From contig OZ022346.1 of assembly GCA_963989245.1 (NCBI GenBank), forward strand, positions 59,129,584 through 59,193,583: 64,000 nucleotides of DNA, read 5' to 3'. The stretch is from Nansenia antarctica. Lineage: Eukaryota; Chordata; Actinopteri; Argentiniformes; Microstomatidae. The notes beneath the pieces were generated by a model. The model was not told where the DNA came from, ran no database searches, and was given only the letters and a program-made list of their open reading frames with translations. Positions 54,324 through 64,000 of the stretch are shown here, one piece after another. Position numbers and translations under genes: made by a program. How positions within the stretch are numbered: the stretch's first letter is position 1; each line of letters opens with the position of its first letter.

Positions 54324-55292
54324 CTAATTTGGGAGTGCTAAGGGGGGGGCTGCTTTCAGCCTAGATGCATGTATCCATTGCGGCTGGTTTGTTACCTTAA
54401 CCGCCGTTCGGGTGATCAATAATATTTGGGTAGGTGGGCCGTATCTCGGTTCACCTCCCAATGTTACCGGTTTGAGACTTTTTACCAGGACGTAGTCTCC
54501 TGCTTGAAAATCGTGAATCGGCTTTTCACCTGGTGAGGGCAACGAATCAGTCACCTGTTGGGAATATCTACATACAAAGTGGCACAAGTGTTTAACATAA
54601 TTCTGTTGCAATTCTTGCAATTGTGTTATGTCGATAGCCGCTGTCTCCTTCATCAATGCACCTAGGGGAAAAGGTCGTGCCATTAAAACTTCATGAGGTG
54701 ACAGGCCAGTGCATGCGTTTGGTATAGCTCGAATTGACATGAGTGCTATTGGAAGACCCTCTATCCAATTTACCTGTCTTGCTTGGTGCAATTTCATTAA
54801 TTTATCTTTTATAGTTCTGTTGGTTCTTTCGACTTGGCCGGAACTCTGTGGGTTGTAAGGTATGTGGAATGTCCATTTTATCCCTAGTGCTGCTGCCAAC
54901 AGTTTGGTAACCCTAGATGTGAACGGTGTCCCGTTATCCGAGTCGATCCCTGTGGGGATTCCGAACCGAGGTATAATGTGCTCCATTAAGCATTTTACAA
55001 CTGTTTGCGCATTTTCTTTCTTTGTTGCAAACGCTTCTGTCCATTTAGAAAATCTGTCAACCATTACCAATAGATATGAAAAACCTCTACATTTTGGCAT
55101 ATGAGAGAAATCAATTTGCAATTGTTGCCATGGTCCTTCTGGCTTAGGTAAATGTTGTCATTTAGCAGGGTTAATGTTTGGATTACATCTCGCACAAACT
55201 AAACATTTATGAATGAAATGTCTTACTTGTTTTTCAATGCCAATTGTAAAAAACAACTTTGATATGTATTCTGTCACTCCTTTATACCCTAT
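54324..55292 (-). pseudogene. Endogenous retrovirus pol, integrase
   Basis: Integrase inserts viral DNA into host chromosomes. The DDE residues are visible: D in QIDFSHMP, D in GIDSDNGTPF and E in SGQVERTNRT. A C-terminal DNA-binding part (FQAGDYVLVKSLKPV) ends at 54324. Upstream lies part of the HHCC zinc finger (HKCLVCARC), with an in-frame TGA at 55158-55160. At 55292 the gene is cut by a DNA transposon; the first His-containing piece lies on the other side at about 56340. Confidence 0.85.
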
Positions 55293-56336
55293 GGGCCCTA
55301 TTATGCACTTCTTAACTTGCCGTTTTAAGTCTTAATTAAGACGCACCGCCAGGTTAAGACCTACCGCCACCCTTATTATGCGCTTCATACGAGCTACTGC
55401 TATTATGCAGGTGTCGATAGGCGCCCACACATAAGACGTAATACTCCCGTGCATAATATTACTCATTGTGGGAGTGTTCATATGTTAATGAAGTGCACTA
55501 GGCGCCCCTGCTATTATGCGATCTGACTTTGCTCCTAGCGCTAAGAAGTGGTTTGAAAAGTTCTTAAGTTTAGACTTCATGCACGTTTTGAAACACGAGC
55601 GCGCCTCCGCGGTTTGCGCATGCATGTGGGCACACATGAACACGCACGTGGCTCCACGGCAAGACGTCAATTACGGTCACAGTATAAATGCCACCACTGG
55701 CAAATGTTAAGCCAGAGAGAGAGAACAATGGAATATATCCTAGGAAGGAATTATGATAGACGAAGACGGCGCGCCGAGCGCATATACCGGCAACAACTTT
55801 GTTACCTCGGGCTGACATCCTGGATTCGTGATCTAAGCATTTTAGCGCTTTCAATTGGTGATCCAACTGTTAATAATGCTATAATATATTGCAATTACAA
55901 TTATATTATAGCCTATTATTAAAATATGTATAATATAGCCTATATATATTCTTTTATTCTGTTTACAGAGCAGCAATGCTTGTATGAGCTGCGCTTCACC
56001 CGTCAGGCAGTAACTGACATATGTCATGCACGAGCTTGTTACTTTCTTCTGCAGAGAAGCGTGCTGACCTCCTTCTTAGGACTTCCATAATAGCATAGCG
56101 CTAATGACTCAACGCAGCCGGTTCTTAAAGGGAATGGCACCTGGCACGCTGATTGGGTTGATTGAGAAGACGCCCAAAACACACCCATTACTAATTTCTT
56201 TGCTTAGCGCCGGGTTTTAGGCGCCCACTACCGCACGCATAATAGCAAAGTGGCCTTGACCACGCCTCCACGTCTTAAGTTTAGATCTACCGCCTCGTCT
56301 TATTGCTTAAGACTTATGAAGTGCATAATAGGGCCC
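55293..56336. mobile_element. Non-autonomous inverted-repeat transposon in pol (Harbinger-like?)
   Basis: Both ends read GGGCCCTATTATGCACTTC inverted. The flanks allow a 3-bp duplication TAT (or CTATG if the terminal G is excluded). The interior has no recognisable transposase. A plus-strand frame with YDRRRRRAERIYRQQ (about 55755) is basic but unassigned. A PIF/Harbinger-like origin is suggested only by the termini and the short duplication. Confidence 0.7.
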
Positions 56337-56340
56337 TATG

Positions 56341-56960
56341 TGTGTTGGGCCATGTATGAACGATATGAGTGCTTCATATGCTATTTTTGGTAAGGCTATT
56401 CGTTCATCCGTAAATTTCCATAAGCCTATGTCATCTCTGATGCATCCTTTCCTTTCCCACAATATAATTTCTGATTGATCTGCTTGATCTTGAAACGATA
56501 ACAATGCATCAATGGTGAACGGTGGGTCTGTGGTTAACACTGCCATGGTCGCGTGTTCCAACCATGGTGCGGGCGATCCATTTAATGCTGCATCTTGGGC
56601 ATATTTGTCTGCCAAGTTGTTTCCTATCGCCACCTCTGAATTTTCTCTGGAATGGCCTTTGCACTTAACTATGGCAATTCGTGCTGGAAGCATCAATGCT
56701 TCCAGCAGTTCCTTTACTAACATAGCATGTTGTATTGGCTTTCCTGCAGTAGTGATGAAACCTCTGTTTTCCCAGATTTTGCTAAAGTCATGTGCAACTG
56801 AAAATGCGTATTTTGAATCGGTAAACACGGATACATCTTTATCTTTAGCATATTTACATGCTCTTGTTAGTGCTATCAATTCAGCTGCTTGTGTTGATGA
56901 AACTGGTAGTCTGTATGCCTCAATGCAATGACCGTTTTCGTCAACTATTGCATATGCAGT
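56341..56960 (-). pseudogene. Endogenous retrovirus pol, RNase H and start of integrase
   Basis: RNase H removes the RNA strand during reverse transcription. Acidic residues are present: E in AAELIALT, D in VFTDSKYAF and D in NNLADKYAQ; the first D (YCDGSA) is just upstream in the RT frame. It is in the same frame as RT but separated by TAA at 56961-56963. It ends where the transposon cuts in, after GPTH of the integrase zinc finger. Confidence 0.82.
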
Positions 56961-59333
56961 TTAAGTTGTCTTGTCGTCAGGTCTCATTGCACTGCCGTCA
57001 CAATACAAAATCATGTCATTATGTTCAAGTATCGTCTGCTGTAAGTCAGCTCTTACACTGCTTGTTGCATTAATCAATTCCATACAGTCATGTTCACTAT
57101 CCTTTTCACTTTGGACTTGTGAATCTCCATGTAGTAATGTTTTCAAATGCAATGCAGGGTTCGTGTGTGTTGTGGTCGAAATCGTAAGGTTATGCGTGCC
57201 AGTCAAAATGTGTTCGTAATTACTCCGTCTTTGGCTCGTCATGTGTTGTGTTGTAAGATTCCGTAGTATTGTATTAACCGTATGTGATGTATGTAACGTC
57301 ATAGGGTGGGCTAAAACAATGACTTGTGATTTGTCTACCATAATTGCCGCGGCTGCTACAGCTCGGAGGCAATTGGACATCCCCTTAACAATTTGTGGTA
57401 GGGTTTTGCTGAAATACGCCACTGGTCTCATTAAATCGCCATGTAGTTGCGCTAGCCCTGCCGATACCACGTCACCATCATCTGCAGTGTACAGGTGGAA
57501 GATCAGGTTATAATCCGGCAGTCCTAGAGCGGGACTGTGACATAGCAGGAATTTGATATGTCTGAAAGCTTGTTTCTTGTCCTCATCCCATAGAATGGTG
57601 TTAGGCGCTGTCTTTAATGTGGCCTTCCGCAGTACCGCATCATAAATAGCATATTCAGCTAGCCAGTTCCTGCAGTAATTTACTAATCCCAGGAAAGAAA
57701 GTAATTCAGTCTTAGTCCGTGGTTTCTCCATGTCTTTGATTGCCTTGACTCTGTCAGGTGATAGGAAGCGGCAGCCATTTTTCAGTACATATCCCAAATA
57801 ATTGACAGATTCCATGCAAAATTGCAGTTTTGATAGCGAAGCTCTGTGCCCTCCCTCAGCCAGGTGCTTCAGAAGTACGATTGAGTCCTCAATGCATCCT
57901 TGTCTGTCAGTTGCTGCTATTAACAGGTCGTCAACGTAAGTCAGAAGTGCTGAGTTACATGGCAATGTCAAATGCGACAAGTGTTGATTTACAGCTCTGC
58001 TATAAATGACGCTACTATCAATAAGTCCCATGGGTAGACGAAGCCAAATGTATTGTTGTGATAAAAATGTGAATGCAAATAATCCTTGTGTGTCTTTGTG
58101 TACAGGTATTGAAAAGTATGCGGATGATAAATCCACTACTGTGTACCATTTCGAGTCTGCTGGCAGTGCTGTCAAGATAGAATTAGTGTCGGGTACCACT
58201 GGGGCCAGAGGAATTATGGCTTCATTGACCTTCCTCAGGTCCTGTGTAAACCGATATTTGTTAGTGCCTGGTTTTAAAATGGGATTAATAGGAGTGTTAT
58301 TTGGTGAACTCTGCTTTGCAATGACACCTTGTTCTATTAAGCTTTCAATTACTGGCTTAATGCCTTCCTCCTTTTCCTTAGAAAGGGGGTATTGTTTAAT
58401 ATACACTGGATATTTATCGGGATTAATCATAGCTTTATAGGGTTCAATGTTCAAGAGACCCACATGATTAGCATGTAATGCCCACAATTTTGACGGTACT
58501 TCGTGTAATATACAAGGTGGTAGTAGAGATATTTTGTAATCTTTATTATCACACCATATCTCAGGCATTACTGTGTTATTCAAATTTTTTATGAAGAAAT
58601 GCGTGGGAGTTTTTCCATAAGACCAAATGATACAATTATTGTTCTTTTCCTCATTATCTGGTGGTAAGTTAATATGTTCTTTAAATGACTTTATTAAATC
58701 AGATACATCGTTAAAGTTATTCCTTAATGCACATACAAAGGGTTCAATGTGTTCTTTTATGTCTTTCCATATTAATAAGAGTCCTAATGGTGATACGAAA
58801 AAGTTCTGAGGTATCTCTATCATTTCTTCTGTCTTAATTACTTTGTCAGAGAATGGTTCGCTAAGAATTTTGAAGTGTAATACCGTAGCTGCTGCGGCTG
58901 CGCTGCAACGGGCCAGCTTCTGAATTCCCTGTATCATAAGTAATTGTTTTACAAAATCAATTTTGGATAGAATAGTTCGAGCCGTGTGTGTTTTCAGAAC
59001 GTTTTCTGCAAACATTTGGTATGCTCTATGTGGTGGTATAGACATTTCAATCCCATCTGGTGTACAATAAATTGTTGCGTTTATCTTGCATAGTAAATCC
59101 CTGCCCATCAATGGCATGGGTGTCGTTGCACTTATCAAAAATGGATGTTGTATTTTGATGTCGTCTAAGTCAACCTGTAAAGGTATGGATACTGGATCAT
59201 CTTGCATTGTCCCACTTATTCCAATAGTTCTTATCGTTTTGTTTGTTAATTGACATTTCAAATCGTTTCGCCTTAGACATGATACTGTCGCTCCTGAATC
59301 TATTAAAAATGTAATTCTTTTACCATTTATTTT
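56961..59333 (-). pseudogene. Endogenous retrovirus protease and reverse transcriptase
   Basis: The aspartic protease begins with LIDSGATVSC (about 59290-59310) and ends near MGRDLLCKI. The reverse transcriptase follows with VVDLSSAYFSIP (motif A), LRLPMGLIDSSVIYS and the catalytic YVDD (about 57930), then connection sequence and the first Asp of RNase H. It is open for about 790 codons. A run of A near 59330-59336 and the TAA at 59334-59336 break the link to gag. MGLIDS replaces the common QGF-NSP pattern. Overall similarity is to gamma/epsilon-type (class I) retroviruses, by motif impression only. Confidence 0.85.
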
Positions 59334-59427
59334 TTAAAGCTATCTCTGGTATTTCTGAAGGTTTATTTGTTATGTGGAATTGTGGTGTACTAACTATATA
59401 TTTGATCATGTCTGTAGGCTGAAATTG

Positions 59428-60564
59428 TCATTTCTTCCATAACAAAATTGTGGGCGTTTCCCCTCGTGGTTGTTTATATGACTCCGTTTGTGGTCGTTCA
59501 TTTTCTTGTTGTCTATAATTAGCCCGTGGTGAGTACCAGCTACCTTTTTGCTGTTCATCTCTTTGTTTTACTCTACAATCTTGTATCCAATGTCCGAATT
59601 CTTTACAATAGAAGCAGTTGTTTGTTCTATCCCCTCTCCTATTATTACCATTAAATGTCCCTCTATTACCATAGCTATTCTCTCCTCTATTACCATACCT
59701 TTCTCCATTTTGTCTTTGTTTATATTGTTCCGAATTGTTTCCTGATCTTGGTATAAATGGACTATATTGTCTGAGTTGAGGTGATCTAAATTGGTTACCT
59801 CCTACTTGTGGTGTGGGTGGCGTAACGTCAATGTATGGTAGTTGTGGCAATTCAGTGTCTTTTGTTTTGTTTTTAACTTTAAATAATCCCACAGCCTCTA
59901 ACTCTCTGATTTTCTTTAATAAATCTGCCGGTGTTAGTGAGTATACCCCAGGTGTTGAGATAGTTATTGTCTGTTTGGATTCGTCATCCATGTTATTCAA
60001 AATCATGCTTGTAAAGAAATTATCTTCCCCTTCCTGTATGTCTAGTTTCGCGTCCTCTTTCCATGATTTCTGAAACCTACTAGCGAATTCAGACAATGTT
60101 TCATCAGGTCGGCGTTTACATTGAAGAATCTTTGATATATCACGTTCTTGGCTTGCATGATCTTTAAGGAATTCAGTAATTTGTTTAATGTGTTTAATCT
60201 TATGATCTTTAGTAAGCCACACGTAACGTTCCGAAGGTGTGTCCCCGTCTGCGGCATTATCGTGGTCCTCATTTAGCGTATCACATTTTGTTATTATTGT
60301 ATCCATTCTAATGTTAGGTAATAAAGTGTTTAAAATATATCTCACATCCTTACCGTCCATACTTCCATGCATTATTGTTGTTCTCCACCAATTTATAAAT
60401 CCCCTTGGGTTCATTAATGGTTTCGGGGCGTCTCTTATGATTAAAGATAGTTCCGGTAACGATAGGGGTTTATATAACACCTTTTCGTCCATTGTTAACA
60501 AAGGCATGTTTGTACGTTCTTCTGTCTCGGTTTTCTTTTTGTCGTCAATAGTTTCAATTATCAT
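59428..60564 (-). pseudogene. Endogenous retrovirus gag, second frame (capsid and nucleocapsid)
   Basis: 378 codons. It contains a capsid-like helical region (FINWWRTTIMHGSM, ITEFLKDHASQERD, RRPDETLSEFASRFQKSW) and a nucleocapsid-like Arg/Asn/Gly-rich part with one CCHC knuckle, CFYCKEFGHWIQDC. It ends near the protease start. The ATG overlaps the stop of the first gag frame as ATGA, so it is either a frameshifted gag or a separately translated part. Confidence 0.8.
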
Positions 60565-61658
60565 GAAATTATATATATATATATTTCCTTAATATCATTG
60601 TCTCTTATTCCTTTCAATATTGTCTCCATGTCTTTTGTAGTGAAGTTTGTAAGGTCAACATTTGATACCTTCTCTTTCTCATACCTGTCTATACTTTCTA
60701 ATAATGTTCTCATCATTAGACTGGAAATGTCGTGATACCGTTTTTCAACTTTCTCCCCTTTTCGTAATATTTGAATAATTTTCTTACATTCCCCTTCTGT
60801 GAGTTCCTTAATGTACCTTAGTTTATCAGGTTTAATGCGTTCCTTTTGTTCTGCATATTTCCTTTCCGTTGTGTGGAAGGCTTTAACACAATTATCCAGG
60901 AACAATTGATTACATTCTTTTTTCCAATTTCTTAATGAGAAAGTGTCATTGTCAGTTTTAGAAAAGATGTATGTTGCTGTAATCTTTGGATTAACCTTTG
61001 CACCTTTATCATCTTTCTTTATGTTTTGTCCTTCTAACAGAACCCAATTAATGACGTCATCGTCATCATCTGTTAGTGACGCATACGTTGGTGGTTCCTT
61101 TATCAGAGATAACTGAGGGTACAATGGAGTAACAGTGGGCGTATTTGTCGTGACATCGTCATTATGTATTTGTTTAATTTTATCGATAGTCTGTTCCTCT
61201 ATTGGGGAGTCTATACATTTCTTTTTGTTCTTTAGTTTTTCATGTCTTATTATATTACCTGGCCATTGTTTTGCCATCAGCATCCACGCAATATATACTT
61301 CTGTCATGTATTGAAGGTCCCATTCTGGATTGACAATTGCATTATTTGATCCCAAATAATCATTAACAATTGCTAATTTATCCTTATCAAAACTTCCTTG
61401 ATTGGGGTATAAGTCATCTGACCATTCAGACAGGTTGCCTAGAAATGGTTCAACGTAATATATTCCCAATTTCAAAATCATCCACTCTCGTGGGGATAGA
61501 TCAGCTTTATTTTTAATTGGTATATTTTTTAAATGAGGGTTCGTACTTAATAGCTTTTTAAGAGCTTTTCTCTCCTTTTTAGGTAAATCATTCTCCGATT
61601 TATTCCTAAGATAAATCTTTTTGATTGGTTTTTGCGTTACACTGGTCTGATTCCCCAT
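60561..61658 (-). pseudogene. Endogenous retrovirus gag, first frame (matrix)
   Basis: 365 codons starting MGNQTS, with Gly2 in a myristoylation context as in retroviral matrix proteins. Basic N-terminus (KPIKKIYLRNK), and two late-domain-like motifs for ESCRT recruitment: LYPQL (about 61120) and PPTY (about 61090). The C-terminal half is Lys/Glu-rich. Structure and order fit matrix plus spacer. The frame is intact, which is notable beside the broken env and pol. Confidence 0.8.
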
Positions 61659-61699
61659 ATTTAATCACAGCACACGTTGTTAGTTAAAAAATAAATCAG

Positions 61700-62470
61700 T
61701 CTTAAAACTGTCGTAATAGAGCTTAATACCTTATTTTTCTTTAAATGTGTTTTGTCATTTACTGATCATAAAGTCAATTATGTCACAAGCACAGTTCGTT
61801 CTCTCCCCTCGTTTTGTGCTGTAAAAACACCTCCCCTCTTTCTGTCACTATTTCTGTCTCGCTCGTCTCAATTGCTGTTTTACAACCATACATTCCTGTT
61901 ACTGCGTGTCACCTGTCAACGCACCATAAATCATCTCTTAATTACCACTCCGATGTCCAACTGAATCATCCTGTTTTCCCTCTCATGTCACACAGTCAGT
62001 TAAATCTGTTTACGTTTAACATTAACACAATCTTTAGTCACCTTTCAAATGACATACCACACCCATTCTTGTGCTAATAATATCTTATTCACACAACCGT
62101 CTTTAACATTCTACTTTTGACAGTATCCCATTATGCTTCCTTGCTACAACCAATTTATCGTCACGTTCTTTGTCAATTATCTCACATTCGTATTACGTGA
62201 TCCTGTACCTCACAGGATATCACAAACCATATCTTTACAAAATAACACTATAATCTTAATCTCTTATCTCTATTGTCTTATTGACTCAAAGCGTGCTGCA
62301 GCTCACGTTTATTCCCAGTTGAACATCTACTCAACTAGCAACTATCTATTTGGGAATATGTAGATAAAATATTACCCTGATTGGAAAATGTTCTGTATGA
62401 TGTTGTTATTGTTGTGGACATAATTGCAGTCAAGGGTGAAATTACTCCCGTATACAAAAAATGCCAGTGG
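61700..62470. other. Upstream flank of the retrovirus, no LTR recognised
   Basis: AT-rich sequence where the leader and 5' LTR should be. I found no match to the presumed 3' LTR and no clear primer-binding site. No gene. Confidence 0.5.
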
Positions 62471-62479
62471 AGCTAGAGT

Positions 62480-62590
62480 AGAAGTAGTTGACGCGACGCA
62501 GCAGGTGGAGCTTGGACAACGGGAAGTTGACGCAACGTTGATGGCGAGTTGACGCGACGCAGCAGGTGGAGCTTGGCCGTTAGTCTGTCA
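62480..62590. repeat. Fragment related to the 16584-18295 transposon
   Basis: CAGGTGGAGCTTGGACAACG and GGGAAGTTGACGCAAC also occur at about 18050-18120 in the inverted-repeat transposon within M1. Here the block is repeated twice and lacks termini. Confidence 0.7.
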
Positions 62591-62679
62591 ACAGTTCTGA
62601 AAAGGATGCGGGCATTATTGATGTTATTGTTTATGATCTTAGAGAAAAATGATTGCCTGGCACTTCTTATTTCTAAGTT

Positions 62680-63430
62680 ATAGTTCTGAAGATTCTCTTT
62701 ATAGATATCATAGTGGACTTGAAGGTTTGTTTTTCTCCATCTGCGCTCTGCTTTACGACATTCTCTTTTTTGGGTCTTTACGGATGGGGCAGTTCTCCAG
62801 GGAGCTTTTTGCTTACCAGAGATGCATTTGGATCTAATGGGTGCAATATCATCAATGGTTTTTGTGATTTTTAAGTTGAAATCGTGTAGAAGGTCATTTA
62901 CTGAGGTTGGAATAGAAGTTTGGGGGGGGGGGGGGGGGCTAGGGAAAAGGCCTGTGTGAACAGTGCACTGGTCTTTTCATTGATATATCGTTTGGAAATA
63001 GTTTTAGACATAGTTTGAATAACAGGAAAGATAGATACGTCAAAGAATATGCAACAGTGGTCAGACAGGGCAATGTCAGTTACGACAACATTTGAAATGT
63101 CTAGGCCTTTGGTGATGATAAGGTCCAGAGTGTGACCTCGATTATGAGTAGGGAGGTTCACATGTTGTTGAAGTTCAAAAACATCTAACAGAACAGAGAG
63201 TTCTTTGGATTTGTTGTCCTCTGAGTTATCTACATGAATATTGAAATCACCAGCAATGATCAGACCATTAAATTCAGTAGTAATGATGGAGAGAAGCTCT
63301 GTAAGTTCATTAAAGAAGCTAGTAGAGTATTGGGGTGGTCTGTATAAAATTATAAAAATAATTCGAGTGGAACATTTAAAAACAACTGAAAGATATTCAA
63401 ATGATAAAAATTCCCCGAAGGAGGATTTCT
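62680..63430 (-). pseudogene. LINE endonuclease fragment (CR1/L2-like)
   Basis: The minus strand encodes IILYRPPQYSTSFFNEL, LIIAGDFNIHVDNSED, LPTHNRGHTLDLIITKG and ALSDHCCIFFDV. These are the catalytic GDFN and SDH motifs of apurinic-type LINE endonucleases, followed by weakly open sequence toward the reverse transcriptase. A run of 16-18 G (62922-62939) interrupts it. No reverse transcriptase in the window. Confidence 0.75.
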
Positions 63431-63465
63431 GTTTGCAGTTAAAACTGTCAATGCAGGTTAGATGA

Positions 63466-63535
63466 CGAACTGCATTTCCTTATGACAACCTTGGTACTTG
63501 TCAATGACAATAAGATTGAATCTAATCTAATCTAA
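63466..63535 (+). repeat. LINE or SINE 3' tail
   Basis: AACCTTGGTACTTGTCAATG then CAATAAGATTGAATC and tandem ATCTA: a short 3' end of an L2-type element. Confidence 0.55.
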
Positions 63536-63639
63536 AATAAAAAAAACATGATTTAACATAATAAATACAAAGGGAGATATCTGTTTTTGCAAAACAACCA
63601 CTCAAATATGTTGTACAGTTTAATCGGGAATCATATTTA

Positions 63640-64000
63640 ATCAGTGGTGTAGTCTAGTTTTTTCTAGTGGGTATACTGTGATTTTTCCCTCCCAGCCTCA
63701 TATCGTTCATTTCGGAACGCCATAAAAAATACATCTGCGTTCCCTGTCTAACGTTATATATCTAACATTACATGTTATAAGGCTGATCTGTGCATGGTAT
63801 AGTGCTGCATTTTGACATATTTCATGTCGCATCTCCCCCCGTTGATGGTATATGACGCTATAGTCAGTCCCAATGCTCCAAAAGTCATGTGCTTCGTGAC
63901 ACAGACGGGGTGAATTTGAAGTGTGAAAGTTCTGTCACAAAACGCTGTTACGTATCCTCGCACATTTTTAAGTGGGTATACGGAAATCCTTGGCCTTTCT
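63640..64000. other. Possible hAT-like end, no gene
   Basis: CAGTGGTGTAGTCTAG at about 63641 resembles the start of a hAT-type repeat; a partner end is not inside the window. The rest is non-coding. Confidence 0.25.

Noticed and set aside
54046..54327. Plus-strand frames with VCVCVCVC runs
   Set aside because: Translation of the (GT)n microsatellite opposite env.
55516..55922. Plus-strand frames in the pol-inserted transposon as a gene
   Set aside because: Short, overlapping frames with no domain I can recognise. Mentioned only within the element.

Overview
The window is nuclear DNA of a ray-finned (teleost) fish. Split genes with consensus splice sites, tRNA-derived SINEs, fish-type LINEs, hAT, Ginger and other DNA transposons, an endogenous retrovirus, C2H2 zinc-finger exons and pieces of 5S ribosomal DNA all point that way. 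Nothing looks bacterial. The DNA is gene-poor and dominated by repeats.

Layout. (1) Positions 1-1117 hold two exons of a USP37-like deubiquitinase on the plus strand, truncated and with one frame break, probably a pseudogene. (2) About 1850-28230 is a decayed tandem array of 5S rRNA genes on the minus strand. Its non-transcribed spacers and the first and second parts of the 5S gene recur, and most 5S genes are cut at the same point by a non-LTR retrotransposon that I place in the 5S-targeting Mutsu group (Tx1/L1 clade). Five copies are visible (called M0 to M4 here, right to left). M1 (15424-23214) is flanked by both halves of its 5S target. M2 carries a 1.5 kb minisatellite inside its gag gene. 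M3 and M4 are internally deleted, and M4 also holds foreign exon-like segments. One 5S gene carries a 4.4 kb Ginger-type DNA transposon (23596-27970) with about 100-bp terminal inverted repeats, a CCGG target duplication and a multi-exon integrase-like transposase gene. (3) 28236-40813 is a zinc-finger gene on the plus strand whose middle part has been tandemly duplicated in frame, followed by a short, prematurely stopped two-finger exon. Its introns contain decamer arrays resembling the CTCF core, 30-bp minisatellites and an L1 insertion. (4) 41047-47139 is a patchwork of DNA transposons, a solo LTR, LINE fragments and a second copy of the zinc-finger gene's 5' region. (5) 47365-50665 is a 3.3 kb minisatellite with telomere-like motifs and a 1101-bp higher-order repeat. 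(6) 50690-61658 is an endogenous retrovirus on the minus strand (two gag frames, pro-pol, env, one recognisable LTR), broken by stops, frameshifts and a 1.0 kb inverted-repeat transposon in pol. (7) The last 2 kb contain LINE remains.

How the parts relate. The retrotransposon copies sit in the 5S array because of target-site choice, and the Ginger element then entered an already occupied 5S gene. In the zinc-finger locus, the comparison of the two duplicate units orders events: duplication first, then an L1 insertion in unit A and a LINE tail in unit B. No database search was possible. Family names rest on recognised motifs, termini and target duplications, and are graded by confidence.
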